This document shows, piece by piece, positions 26,293 through 33,904 of a DNA stretch of 64,000 bases. Origin of the DNA: Paraburkholderia sp. C35 (GTDB lineage Bacteria; Pseudomonadota; Gammaproteobacteria; Burkholderiales; Burkholderiaceae). Both the position numbers and the translations under genes were made by a program. The stretch covers positions 29,161 to 93,160 of the forward strand of contig NZ_QBUY01000024.1 in assembly GCF_003121405.1 (NCBI RefSeq), in the 5' to 3' direction. The notes beneath the pieces are model-generated. The model did no database searches and was not told the DNA's origin. It worked only from the letters and a program-made list of their open reading frames with translations. How positions within the stretch are numbered: the stretch's first letter is position 1; every line of letters begins with the position of its first letter.

Positions 26293-26738
26293 CCAAAATT
26301 TGCAACGACTGCCGCAGTGAGCACCCGCTGCATGACGTGGATTGCCCGGTTGCCGTCGCGGCCGTGGCGGCGCGTGAGAACAAGCTGCGCACTGCCCTGC
26401 TCACGCTCGAAGGGCTTGGCTACACGTACACCGATGGCGCGGAACGCTGGAGGCCGCCCATTGGTCCGCGCCCGGAATGGCTCGATGAGCCCGGCCCGCC
26501 GCTCAGTGAAGCGGAGGAAACGCGCATCGCGAATCTCGCTATCGAAGCGGTCACGAAAAGCGGTGTCGCCACGATGACGCGCGAGCAGAAAACGGCGTAT
26601 CTGACGATGATCGGCCAGGCGGCGCACCAGTTGCTGCGCTCCGTTGAGGGCGATGCGTATGTGCGCGGATGGCTCGACGCCTCGATTGTTGACCTCAAGC
26701 GAGCCCCTTTCCTCACATTCAGGAAACTCGACGCATGA
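26289..26738 (+). CDS. Hypothetical protein with N-terminal Cys motif
   Basis: 149 residues beginning KICNDCRSEHPLHDVDCP, a Cys/His cluster that could hold one zinc, followed by helices. Unknown function; ATGA-coupled. Confidence 0.65.
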   Translation: MTKICNDCRSEHPLHDVDCPVAVAAVAARENKLRTALLTLEGLGYTYTDGAERWRPPIGPRPEWLDEPGPPLSEAEETRIANLAIEAVTKSGVATMTREQKTAYLTMIGQAAHQLLRSVEGDAYVRGWLDASIVDLKRAPFLTFRKLDA

Positions 26739-27112
26739 GCACCTTCGCCGACCCCTTGCGCCGCCTGAGTGCCGCGCTTCTGGAGCAAGGCTACAAAACG
26801 CGTGTGAGCATCCCGACGGATGATCTTTCCGACCTGCTCACCGAATTTCAACGCAGCGACCGTATCGCGCGCGCCGGTATGATGCACACGGCAGAGGGCA
26901 TGCAGCGTCATCCGTTGCGCGAGCGCTTCGAGGCGTTTTTCCGCACGCACCCAAGCGCCGAGGGCATTGAACCTGATTCGTCGGCGCACGCTATCGGCAG
27001 CGATGGCAAATACACATGGGCGCACAAGCAAGACATGTGGGACGCGTATCAGGCGGCAATCACGCCGGTAACGTTGCCCGACGACAAGGGAAATCATGAG
27101 CAAACGATTTGA
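26735..27112 (+). CDS. Hypothetical protein, 125 aa
   Basis: Helical protein; the C-terminal part (LRERFEAFFRTHP ... WDAYQAAI) resembles the short phage segment found in many early proteins ('F...W.AWQAA') of unknown function. Overlaps the next gene by 17 nt. Confidence 0.65.
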   Translation: MSTFADPLRRLSAALLEQGYKTRVSIPTDDLSDLLTEFQRSDRIARAGMMHTAEGMQRHPLRERFEAFFRTHPSAEGIEPDSSAHAIGSDGKYTWAHKQDMWDAYQAAITPVTLPDDKGNHEQTI

Positions 27113-27464
27113 GTTCGAGCGGTTCGACCTGCGCGGGTGCGCCTGCGACGAATGCGATACGGGCGTGACGCCTCGCGCCGAGTTCGATGGTGAATGGGTC
27201 AAGGCGCAGGACGCGCTCGACCGTGAGGCCGTATTGCAGGCGCGGATTAGCACGCTGGAAGTGCAGTTGAAAGACCGCTGGAAATACTTCAACGAAGCGC
27301 TCGCGCGCATCGAAGTGCTGACGAACAAGCCGCGCGCGGACCCGCAGTTAGACCATATCGACGCTGACGAACTGACGTTCGATGACTGGCTCGCGGAGTT
27401 GACGGATAGTGACAAAGACGCGTTGCTGCGCGAATTGTGGGAAAGCAAACGGGGCAACGCATGA
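27096..27464 (+). CDS. Hypothetical protein with coiled coil
   Basis: 122 residues; CACDECDTG near residue 15 and a coiled-coil segment (about residues 45-85). Unknown function. Ends ATGA-coupled to 27461. Confidence 0.6.
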   Translation: MSKRFEFERFDLRGCACDECDTGVTPRAEFDGEWVKAQDALDREAVLQARISTLEVQLKDRWKYFNEALARIEVLTNKPRADPQLDHIDADELTFDDWLAELTDSDKDALLRELWESKRGNA

Positions 27465-27670
27465 GCGTCGTCTATACCGCTGACGTGTTCTGCGACGGCG
27501 ACGGTTGCAGCATGTGGACACATGGCGCGACCGCTGCCGATCCGCCGACCATGCGCGAGGCGCGCGCGAATGCCGCAAAAGATCGTTTCGTGCGCCACAA
27601 GGGCAAGGACTATTGCCCCTCGTGCGCGAAATCCCTTGGCCTGCTACCCGCGAAGACTAAGCATGATTGA
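27461..27670 (+). CDS. Small zinc-ribbon-like protein
   Basis: 69 residues with CDGDGCSMW near residue 10 and CPSC near residue 55; the spacing suits a rubredoxin-like knuckle pair. Start overlaps the previous TGA. Confidence 0.6.
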   Translation: MSVVYTADVFCDGDGCSMWTHGATAADPPTMREARANAAKDRFVRHKGKDYCPSCAKSLGLLPAKTKHD

Positions 27671-27896
27671 CCTATTCGGCGAAGTGCCGGAAAAGCCGCG
27701 TGCGCCGCGCGTGCTTCGAATGCACGTAGTAGATGCAGGCGATAGCGACGATGACGGCGCGCCAGTGATCGCGAAATTCGCGTGCGCGCGTTGCGGCACT
27801 AAGACAGACTGGGTAACGTGCACTTACAGCGACGCGAAGCGCGGCATCCCCTGCGACACCTGCAATAACCCGCCCACTCAAAAGGAGGCACCGTGA
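27663..27896 (+). CDS. Small zinc-binding-type protein
   Basis: 77 residues with CARC and, about 25 residues on, CDTC, so two CxxC knuckles. The N-terminus MIDLFGEVP resembles a short phage early-protein motif. Overlaps its neighbours. Confidence 0.6.
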   Translation: MIDLFGEVPEKPRAPRVLRMHVVDAGDSDDDGAPVIAKFACARCGTKTDWVTCTYSDAKRGIPCDTCNNPPTQKEAP

Positions 27897-28087
27897 GCGA
27901 AGATCGATGCACGAAATGCAAAGGCCTCATTCGGCCGTACCATGAAGCAATCCTAGACGACAACGACAAGATGGCACACAAAACCTGCCCGACGGACCTG
28001 TTTGGCAAGCCCGTCGATGATGAGTTTGTCGGCGGCGCGCCCCGCGATCTTTTCTCGACCCTTGGCCTTGAACCCGACGTGAGGTAA
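27893..28087 (+). CDS. Small Cys-motif protein
   Basis: 64 residues, GTG start in a GTGA overlap; CTKC at residue 6 and a HKTC later, typical of a LIM/treble-clef-like half site. Unknown function. Confidence 0.55.
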   Translation: MSEDRCTKCKGLIRPYHEAILDDNDKMAHKTCPTDLFGKPVDDEFVGGAPRDLFSTLGLEPDVR

Positions 28088-28089
28088 GC

Positions 28090-28263
28090 GTGAGCACGAA
28101 AAAGGAATCTCCCGTCGTGCGCGATTTGCTTGAGGAAGCCTTTCGCATCCTGCAGCACGACACAGGCGAACACAATGAGGAATACGTGTATCTGCGCGGC
28201 CAGCTTGCCAAGTCGTTCGAGCAAATCCTGAATCGCCATCGCACGAACGGACGCCAGAAGTGA
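28090..28263 (+). CDS. Small helical protein, 57 aa
   Basis: GTG start three nucleotides after the previous stop, with GAGGTAAGC upstream. Charged helices, no motif. GTGA-coupled to the next ORF. Confidence 0.5.
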   Translation: MSTKKESPVVRDLLEEAFRILQHDTGEHNEEYVYLRGQLAKSFEQILNRHRTNGRQK

Positions 28264-28430
28264 AGCGCGAGCCGGTCTATGTGGGCGAGCGGCTAACCGG
28301 GCACAACGTCCACTACCCGCCCGTCTATATCACCGTGCGCGACATGCGCGGCTACGATTCGATCATTCAGGCCCGCCCGGCGCGCGTGGTGTTCGAGCCG
28401 ATCAAGGGCCAGCCGGGATTATTTGAATAA
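28260..28430 (+). CDS. Small ORF, 56 aa
   Basis: GTG start overlapping the previous TGA. Ends with IKGQPGLFE, similar to clamp-binding-type QxxLF ends. Unknown function. Confidence 0.5.
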   Translation: MKREPVYVGERLTGHNVHYPPVYITVRDMRGYDSIIQARPARVVFEPIKGQPGLFE

Positions 28431-28454
28431 CCCACTCAGAAAAAGGAGTCCGTT

Positions 28455-28688
28455 GTGCCGAGATTTAAATATGCAGTTGAGCAACGCCTACGCTTCATCG
28501 ACTGCCTCGTAGCGCATTACGGTTCGGTCAGTCGCGCTGTACTCATTGACTATTTCGGTATCTCGATGCCTCAGGCCACTAACGATATCCGTACCTACAT
28601 TGATGAGTGCGCGCCCGACAACATCGTCTATGACCTGAGGGCAAAAAAATACGTGCGCACGGCCAATTTCAAGCGAGTATGGGACTGA
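28455..28688 (+). CDS. HTH-type small regulator
   Basis: 77 residues; strong site AAAAAGGAG upstream of a GTG start. RLRFIDCLVAHYGSVSRAVLIDYFGISMPQATNDIRTY is a good helix-turn-helix of the DeoR/winged type, as found at the N-terminus of WYL regulators but standing alone. It lies directly before the third signature promoter, so it may regulate it. Confidence 0.7.
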   Translation: MPRFKYAVEQRLRFIDCLVAHYGSVSRAVLIDYFGISMPQATNDIRTYIDECAPDNIVYDLRAKKYVRTANFKRVWD

Positions 28689-28693
28689 GTGAA

Positions 28694-28722
28694 TTGCACA
28701 ATCATTCGTGACAACATACAAT
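28694..28722 (+). promoter_or_regulatory. Early promoter, signature type
   Basis: -35 TTGCAC (28694-28699), 17-nt spacer, -10 TACAAT (28717-28722), with GTGACAACATAC at 28708-28719. The downstream AAGGCTCA also resembles the 17.7-kb copy. Transcription would start about 28730, very close to the first ATG at 28732. Confidence 0.65.
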
Positions 28723-28731
28723 TAAGGCTCA

Positions 28732-29145
28732 ATGACCGCCACGAGTGATAACCGCATGAAAATCCTAGTCGATAAAGCCGCGCTCGATGCGCTGCTGAAA
28801 TCCGCGACGCCGCACCACGAGGGCAGCACGGCGGCCATCGCCGACGAACTGCGGCTAGATGACCTCGCGAGCGAGGCCGTTGCCGTGGCGGTGCGCAAAC
28901 AGGGCCGCACGCGCAAACCTAGATCGGAACCGATTGATCCGCTCGACCAACTGGCAACCATCGTTCTAGGCGTGGCCGAAGCCACGAATCGCCGCCTGAA
29001 AGCAGAGGTCGCGGCATCCGATACGGTGATGCAGGTCTACCTACGCGCGGTGCTTCACACGGCCATGCGCGCGGGTATTTTCGACCGTGTCACGGCCGCG
29101 TTTCAGGCAAAGCACGAAGCCGCCAAAGCGGAGAAAACCGAATGA
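28732..29145 (+). CDS. Hypothetical protein, 137 aa
   Basis: The ATG at 28732 lies at the predicted transcription start, so either the message is leaderless or translation begins at ATG 28756 (MKILVDKAALDALL). Helical protein, no family recognised. ATGA-coupled to the next gene. Confidence 0.6.
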   Translation: MTATSDNRMKILVDKAALDALLKSATPHHEGSTAAIADELRLDDLASEAVAVAVRKQGRTRKPRSEPIDPLDQLATIVLGVAEATNRRLKAEVAASDTVMQVYLRAVLHTAMRAGIFDRVTAAFQAKHEAAKAEKTE

Positions 29146-29573
29146 AACGGCTGATGAGCTTTCCACAATGTGAGCCTGAGCAAATTGAAGCCGGGCACCG
29201 TGATCCTATCCCTGAATCCATCATCGTCAATGGCCGCTCCGTGCGTAACAGGTTCCGCCGTGGCGAGCGCAAGGCAGGCTATAACGTGATCGCGATTGAC
29301 GTGAAGATCACGCGGCGTTACGCGTTCGTGAAACTCACCCGCGAGGCGTATGAGCCCATCGAGCCCGATGCAGGTTCCGACGAGTGGCACATGTCATTCA
29401 CCGAAAACACCACGTACTACGCTCTATCGCCGGAAGAACTGGCGAGCGTAGAGGTTGAGATTGAGACGGCCGAAAGTCACGGCGCGCAGGTGTCGCGGCG
29501 GGCCGATCTTGCAGAAACAGTCACGCTGTCCGCTACGTTCGACTATGCCGGATATGCTGCGAGGACGTTATGA
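29142..29573 (+). CDS. Hypothetical protein, 143 aa
   Basis: Beta-rich soluble protein with basic N-terminus; no family recognised. Coupled to both neighbours by ATGA overlaps. Confidence 0.6.
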   Translation: MKRLMSFPQCEPEQIEAGHRDPIPESIIVNGRSVRNRFRRGERKAGYNVIAIDVKITRRYAFVKLTREAYEPIEPDAGSDEWHMSFTENTTYYALSPEELASVEVEIETAESHGAQVSRRADLAETVTLSATFDYAGYAARTL

Positions 29574-29728
29574 CGCAAACGGACGCCGAGCAAGCGAGGC
29601 TCAACGAATACGACGCGAACGAATGGTTCGACGTGGTTCGCTCTTTCAGGCCCGACATGACGCGCGAGCAGTTCGACGTTATGTGGGCGGATTTTCAGGA
29701 ACAGAAGCGCCTGCGCGCATTGCATTGA
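29570..29728 (+). CDS. Small acidic helical protein, 52 aa
   Basis: ATGA-coupled short ORF; two helices with several Trp/Phe. No family recognised. Confidence 0.5.
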   Translation: MTQTDAEQARLNEYDANEWFDVVRSFRPDMTREQFDVMWADFQEQKRLRALH

Positions 29729-29735
29729 GGATCAA

Positions 29736-30065
29736 ATGGGAATGCACCTTTGGGCGAAAGATGATCTGAGTACGGATCTGCGCTGGCGCGATGCAGGCGG
29801 ATTGGTTATCGCGCTCGCCCGGCCTTTCGACAACCACGCTCAACGCGATCCGTTCAGAGACGATATGGACAACATTTCGCCCGAGGCTACGGCACGCCTC
29901 GAAGCGGACGCGCCGACCGACCTAGAAGCGTTTCGCACGTATTGCCTCGAACGCCACGGCCGCCGCGAGTTTGTAGCCGCACTCGATACCGATGGCCTTA
30001 GACAGATTCGCACGTTCATTTCCGCCTGCGCGCAGCTTGGCGGCGGCATTACCGTTTCGTTTTAG
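29736..30065 (+). CDS. Hypothetical protein, 109 aa
   Basis: ATG preceded by TGAGGATC. Alpha/beta protein; no recognised motif. Confidence 0.6.
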   Translation: MGMHLWAKDDLSTDLRWRDAGGLVIALARPFDNHAQRDPFRDDMDNISPEATARLEADAPTDLEAFRTYCLERHGRREFVAALDTDGLRQIRTFISACAQLGGGITVSF

Positions 30066-30075
30066 CGAGGATTGA

Positions 30076-30453
30076 ATGAAGGTGTCTGAACTCACCGGCG
30101 CGACGCTCGATGTATGGGTTGCTATCGCCCTGGGCGAAAAGCGCAGCGAGCGGCATATTCACAATCAGACCGCACCGCATATGTACTGGCTCGCCTATGG
30201 CGAGCGCGGCGCGGCGCGCGTGTGCCCGCAGTATTCGAGCAATCCACGCGATGCTATGACTGTCATCGAGCGATTCAAGCCAACGCTTGAATACCGCCCG
30301 GCAATCAATGAGTGGGCGTCAAACGTCCCGCACCGTGACGGCCTTTGGAGAACCGGATTCGGCGAGACGGCAGCGATTGCCGTGTGTCGTGCGGTTGTGC
30401 TGGCGCACTTTGGCTACGACGTTCAATTTGATACAAAGGATGAACCGGCATGA
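30076..30453 (+). CDS. NinX-like protein (DUF2591)
   Basis: 125 residues. MKVSELTGATLDVWVAIALG matches the conserved opening of phage NinX/DUF2591 proteins, and the ending with AVCRAVVLAHFG fits too. Function of the family is unknown; in lambdoid phages it sits in the nin region. A second copy lies at 31244. Confidence 0.75.
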   Translation: MKVSELTGATLDVWVAIALGEKRSERHIHNQTAPHMYWLAYGERGAARVCPQYSSNPRDAMTVIERFKPTLEYRPAINEWASNVPHRDGLWRTGFGETAAIAVCRAVVLAHFGYDVQFDTKDEPA

Positions 30454-30725
30454 AAGTACAGTTTCACTATTCATTTGCATCGAGCGACGACCATATCGAT
30501 TTTACAATCGATCTAGATCATATTCCGCGCGAGGGAGAGTATCTCGATATCAGCCGTGATTTATTTCCATCCGATTATCCCGAGCAAAAATTGAAGGAAA
30601 AGTTCGGCGAAGAACTGGGTATTTACGGAAGTGTTTCGATGATGGTTGATTTTGTGACGCACAAAATTGGTCGATCAGGCCACGAAATCGCTATTTCGTT
30701 CGCTCTCCCCAGTGACCTCGAATGA
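30450..30725 (+). CDS. Hypothetical protein, AT-rich gene
   Basis: 91 residues, acidic, beta-rich. Its codon use is visibly richer in A/T than that of the surrounding genes, a sign of recent acquisition. Overlaps the previous gene by 4 nt. Confidence 0.6.
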   Translation: MKVQFHYSFASSDDHIDFTIDLDHIPREGEYLDISRDLFPSDYPEQKLKEKFGEELGIYGSVSMMVDFVTHKIGRSGHEIAISFALPSDLE

Positions 30726-30739
30726 TTCGATGACCCGAT

Positions 30740-31123
30740 ATGAATCAAAGTGAAATTAGCAAGGCGGTTGTTGAGGCCCTTGCACGAGCAAACGGTGCAG
30801 GATGTAATGTACGAGCAAGATACACAGAATGTGCGCTTACGGTGGGCGTGCCGGGAATGGGCGGTTTTGAATGGATTGACGCCACCCCTGAGCAGGTTCT
30901 AAGGCTGGCCGATGACCCTACGGCTATTTATGCCGAACTCGTCGGTCTCACGAAAGCTGAATACCTCGAATGGTTTGAATCGCAAGGGCTTGTCTACTGC
31001 TCAGGAACGACAGTGAAGGGGCAGCGCTGCAAAAATCCTATCGTGAGGCCTCAAGCCCTGTCGGCACAAGACTGGAAAAAGCTTCGCGAAGACGGCGGCT
31101 ACTGCCACGCACACGGCGGCTAA
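30740..31123 (+). CDS. Cys/His zinc protein (DUF5763-like)
   Basis: 127 residues; the C-terminal part CSGTTVKGQRCKN followed by GYCHAHGG is the C-x-G-x-T-x-x-G-x-x-C ... CxxH pattern of a small zinc knuckle seen in many phage proteins. Like its neighbour it is comparatively AT-rich. Followed by a strong terminator. Confidence 0.7.
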   Translation: MNQSEISKAVVEALARANGAGCNVRARYTECALTVGVPGMGGFEWIDATPEQVLRLADDPTAIYAELVGLTKAEYLEWFESQGLVYCSGTTVKGQRCKNPIVRPQALSAQDWKKLREDGGYCHAHGG

Positions 31124-31149
31124 AGCCACAAACATTTTTCTAGCAGCAC

Positions 31150-31205
31150 AAAGCGCTCCCTCGCCTACTCCAACGGCGCGAACAGAGGGAGCGCTTTCTT
31201 TTTCC
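31150..31205 (+). terminator. Rho-independent terminator
   Basis: Perfect 13-bp stem AAAGCGCTCCCTC (31150-31162) / GAGGGAGCGCTTT (31185-31197) followed by a T-rich run. Separates the operon ending at 31123 from the gene at 31244; a TATAAT box just after it (31211) probably starts the next message. Confidence 0.8.
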
Positions 31206-31243
31206 TAGCCTATAATTCGTGATTTTGGACCGAGCATCACGAA

Positions 31244-31678
31244 ATGAAGCGATTGAAAGTCTCCGACCTTTCCGGTCCTCAACTTGATTACTGGGTTGCG
31301 CGTGCGGACGGCATCGAGCGAGCGGTGATATTGTCCCGGCCGAACGACGACCCGTTTTCTGGCTGTTTCGCACCCAGTTTCGCATTCGAGCACGAGGTTT
31401 TGCCTGATTTAGACCCTTCGGTAGATTTTGAGGACCGCAAGCCGGATGATTACATGAATTACAACCCCTCTATCGATTGGCGCGTAGGTGGACCGATTCT
31501 TGAACGCGAAGGCCTTTCTATCGAGTGCAAAAAGAAACGTGACGGCACGATGAAGTATCGCTGCCCGCAGTGGACCGATAAATGGAGCGAGACATATCTG
31601 CTTGCTGGCATGCGCGCCTTTGTCGGCCTGAAATTCGGCAACTGGGTTTCGCCACAGAAGATGGCGGACGGAATCTAG
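31244..31678 (+). CDS. NinX-like protein (DUF2591), second copy
   Basis: 144 residues with KVSDLSGPQLDYWVARADG at the start, NYNPSIDWRVGGPILERE in the middle, and YLLAGMRAFVGLKFG at the end: the three conserved parts of DUF2591. More complete than the paralogue at 30076. Preceded by TATAAT, so it may be transcribed from its own promoter. Confidence 0.8.
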   Translation: MKRLKVSDLSGPQLDYWVARADGIERAVILSRPNDDPFSGCFAPSFAFEHEVLPDLDPSVDFEDRKPDDYMNYNPSIDWRVGGPILEREGLSIECKKKRDGTMKYRCPQWTDKWSETYLLAGMRAFVGLKFGNWVSPQKMADGI

Positions 31679-31711
31679 TCAACGCCCAACGAGGATTCCC
31701 GATTCAACACC

Positions 31712-31933
31712 ATGAAGCCGGACCCGACATACGAGCAGCACTTAGAAACGGTGCGCGCCGCGATCATGCGGCGCATCGTACAGGCCCGCGAGCACCCGCC
31801 CGGCAGCAAACAGCACGGCGCATACCTTGGCACCGCAGAGACGATTCTCACCGGGTTCCTGCGCCATTGGGACGTCAGCGACACCGACGAAACGCGCCTG
31901 CGCCGTCTCATCGACAATGAACGCGCCGCCTAG
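31712..31933 (+). CDS. Hypothetical protein, 73 aa
   Basis: Helical small protein, preceded by GAGGATTCC. No family recognised. Converges with the HTH gene at 31930. Confidence 0.6.
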   Translation: MKPDPTYEQHLETVRAAIMRRIVQAREHPPGSKQHGAYLGTAETILTGFLRHWDVSDTDETRLRRLIDNERAA

Positions 31934-32109
31934 TCGAGCAGCGTTTTCACGCGCACCGCGAGCGATAGATACTCGCTCACCCATTTCGGAAACTTGCCCG
32001 CACTCACCCAACGCGACACCGTCGTTGGATCGACGTCGAACCGTTGCGCGAATGCTCGCTGGCTCCATCCGAGCACCGCAAGGCTATGTTGGAAGTCTGC
32101 ATTTTTCAT
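31930..32109 (-). CDS. Cro-like HTH protein, 59 aa
   Basis: A 59-residue ORF: residues about 10-40 (LGWSQRAFAQRFDVDPTTVSRWVSAGKFP) form a clear XRE-type helix-turn-helix with little else. It is divergent from 32183, and the intervening DNA holds the near-palindrome CTGCATTTTGCAG, a possible operator. A second small switch distinct from the main repressor region. Confidence 0.75.
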   Translation of the reverse strand: MKNADFQHSLAVLGWSQRAFAQRFDVDPTTVSRWVSAGKFPKWVSEYLSLAVRVKTLLD

Positions 32110-32182
32110 AGCATAGATATTAGCAAAAGGCCGATCTTTGCGCCGGTCTGTATCTGCATTTTGCAGTATGGAGGGTTTTGCG

Positions 32183-32419
32183 ATGGAACTGCCTCAATCA
32201 GACGGTGCCGACACGGCCACGGTATTCACGGCCGCGCTTGGCGTGCTGTTCAAGACGCACCCGAACCCGGCCGCACTGCTCGCCGAGTGGGAGCAGATAG
32301 CCGCGCACATGCCGCTCATGATGCTGAAAAACGGTGCGGCCGACGTCGCGCACAATGCGAACGTGGTGATCGCGCAGGGGCTGTTGCATATCGCCCGCGA
32401 GGCGGCGAAAAACAGTTGA
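32183..32419 (+). CDS. Hypothetical protein, 78 aa
   Basis: ATG 32183 is chosen because GGAGGG lies 9 nt upstream; an earlier start at 32138 falls in the operator region. Helical protein, no family recognised. Divergent from the small HTH gene, which may regulate it. Its stop is directly followed by the structured RNA region. Confidence 0.6.
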   Translation: MELPQSDGADTATVFTAALGVLFKTHPNPAALLAEWEQIAAHMPLMMLKNGAADVAHNANVVIAQGLLHIAREAAKNS

Positions 32420-32423
32420 CGCA

Positions 32424-33204
32424 TGAGAGTGCACTGATAGACTGGCCTCGCTTTCACGTCGAGGGTTCGGCGGCAGTCGGTGGGCGCGGCTGCTCGTAGG
32501 GTCACTTCTCAATTCCTTAACGCTGCCATATGCGAGCGTCGAGCGCGAAACGTGAAAGCACTCTCAGAACGGTCGTAGCTCAGTCAGGTAGAGCACCCCT
32601 CGTATGGGGAGCGGAGCGCTGTGCAGGGTTTAGCGGCCCTGTGTATCTCTGGGTATCGGCCGGTATCGTCGCGGGTTCGAATCCCGTCGGCCGTTCTGAG
32701 GGTCAGCGTGGAAAGCAGACACGCCATAGAGCAGGGCTGGAGCGGCAGGCGCGAAGTGAGACGAGCAGTGACACCAGTAGAGGGCGAAAGCCCGTCGAAG
32801 CCCACTGCACACGAGGCACGTAGCCGACGCGGAATACCAGAGCCGGATTAGCGCCCGGCACTCTCAACAGATGCGAAACCGAGGGCGGCGGTGAGTCAGT
32901 AAGGAAAGCGTCGATTGAACGATGTAGCGTTCGGCGCGGAGCCTGAAAGCAATAGACCGTGCGAGTGGTGGGGCATGGCGTTAAAGTCCAAGCTACCGGG
33001 ACACGAGCGGAGGAAGGGTCCGCACACTCACTCATGGCGATTGAACGCGCGGCAGCGTCCGGTAATGGGCCTAAATGCCAGCACACCAAATCCGGCCAGT
33101 CGCCAGCAGTGAGAGGGGAATAGCGCGGGCTGACGCGCGGCCGTACCGTTCGCGGTGTACTCTGGACCGCAAAGCCGGAAGGATTGCAGCACCGGCCACT
33201 CTCA
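32424..33204 (+). ncRNA. Large structured noncoding RNA candidate
   Basis: About 780 nt without a credible gene but with many stems on the + strand: 32450-32459/32550-32559 (10 bp), 32560-32575/32688-32703 (16 bp, two wobbles), 32706-32710/32720-32724, 32765-32770/32803-32808 enclosing a GAAA-capped GGGC/GCCC hairpin (32782-32793), 32842-32846/32855-32859, 32917-32921/32928-32932, a TTCG-capped hairpin (33145-33156), and 33174-33178/33192-33196. TGAGAGTG at 32424 can pair with CACTCTCA at 32559, 32859 or 33197. Large phage RNAs of the GOLLD/ROOL kind are often next to tRNAs; membership here is unproven. Confidence 0.6.
32569..32695 (+). tRNA. tRNA-like domain with oversized variable region
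   Basis: Acceptor stem ACGGTCG/CGGCCGT (32569-32575/32688-32694), D arm GCTC...GAGC (32578-32594), T arm GCGGG-TTCGAAT-CCCGT (32671-32687). The anticodon arm is abnormal: CCCC/GGGG closes a six-base loop TCGTAT, and 61 nt (including hairpin CAGGG/CCCTG) separate it from the T arm, against 4-20 nt in real tRNAs. The acceptor helix continues outward to 16 bp. Either a tRNA with an insertion or a tRNA-like module of a bigger RNA; no CCA is encoded. Confidence 0.4.
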
Positions 33205-33264
33205 ACGCATGGCGACTAGTCAGGCGCGGCATAATGGCGTTCTAATCCACCACACGAGGCCGCA

Positions 33265-33555
33265 ATGAATCGCCCCCACCTCTTGCATGTCAAGTTCGAT
33301 ACAACCGTGATGCGCGGCATCATGGAAATTTCGCGCAGTGTCATCGAAGGAAAAGTAGCACTGGAAGCAGGCGCGCCGCCGCTCGACCGCGCAAAGGCTC
33401 TGTCGAGCGCCTTCACCGAGGCCAACGTGTTCATGACCGTGCTCGAAACAATGAGCGCGGACGATCCTGCGCAAGCCGCTGAGTTGAAAACTCTGATGCA
33501 GGAAGCCAAACAACACGCCGCATGGGCCGCGTCTGAAATCGCCAAGGCTCGCTGA
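33265..33555 (+). CDS. Hypothetical protein, 96 aa
   Basis: Helical soluble protein; residues about 10-95 look like a four-helix fold. ATG preceded by CGAGGCC. No family recognised. Convergent with the minus operon, with a terminator between. Confidence 0.6.
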   Translation: MNRPHLLHVKFDTTVMRGIMEISRSVIEGKVALEAGAPPLDRAKALSSAFTEANVFMTVLETMSADDPAQAAELKTLMQEAKQHAAWAASEIAKAR

Positions 33556-33578
33556 AAATCTCAACGAGCACGACACAC

Positions 33579-33602
33579 ACGCGGGCCTTGCGCCCGCGTT
33601 AT
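33579..33602. terminator. Terminator between convergent genes
   Basis: Stem ACGCGGGC (33579-33586) / GCCCGCGT (33592-33599) with loop CTTGC followed by TTAT. Lies between the + gene ending at 33555 and the - gene ending at 33602. Confidence 0.6.
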
Positions 33603-33898
33603 CATTGGCGCATCGCAAGCCACAAATCCCCCTCGCTTCTGGCCTCATCGAGCGCCAGCATTTGCAGGTACGCGCCCCAGGCATCGACCGGCCGCGCACT
33701 GTTCGCCTCTTTCAGCCACTTCGCACGCTCAACCTCAGGCCGCGCAGTGAACCACGCGATGCCCTTGCGGGGTTCCTCGTGTCGATTGGCCGGAAACATT
33801 TCGCTGCGCACCCGCATATCGCCAACATACAGGTGCAGGTGATAGCCGCCGCCGTAGGCTTCAGCGCGCGGCTCGACGGTGTAGCGGTATCGCGACAT
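33602..33898 (-). CDS. Hypothetical protein, paralogue of 34376
   Basis: 98 residues; shares with the product of 34376 the order YTVEPRAEAYGGGYHL / GIAWF / VDAWGAYLQ (against YEVLPRAPEVGGGWRL / GIAWW / VDAYGAYLR). So this is one copy of a small duplicated family of unknown function, at the end of the minus operon. Confidence 0.7.
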   Translation of the reverse strand: MSRYRYTVEPRAEAYGGGYHLHLYVGDMRVRSEMFPANRHEEPRKGIAWFTARPEVERAKWLKEANSARPVDAWGAYLQMLALDEARSEGDLWLAMRQ

Positions 33899-33904
33899 GG
33901 CAAG

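Noticed and set aside
26420..27598. 392-residue minus ORF
   Set aside because: Antisense to a chain of tightly coupled + genes with good start sites; low-quality composition.
32569..32695. A normal tRNA gene or tmRNA
   Set aside because: The anticodon loop has six bases and the gap before the T arm is 61 nt, so it is not a standard tRNA; a real D arm and lack of a tag ORF speak against tmRNA. Kept only as a tRNA-like domain.
32530..33112. Several ORFs within the structured RNA region
   Set aside because: Short, Arg/Ser-rich, without ribosome sites, and they cross the stems of the predicted RNA in both directions.
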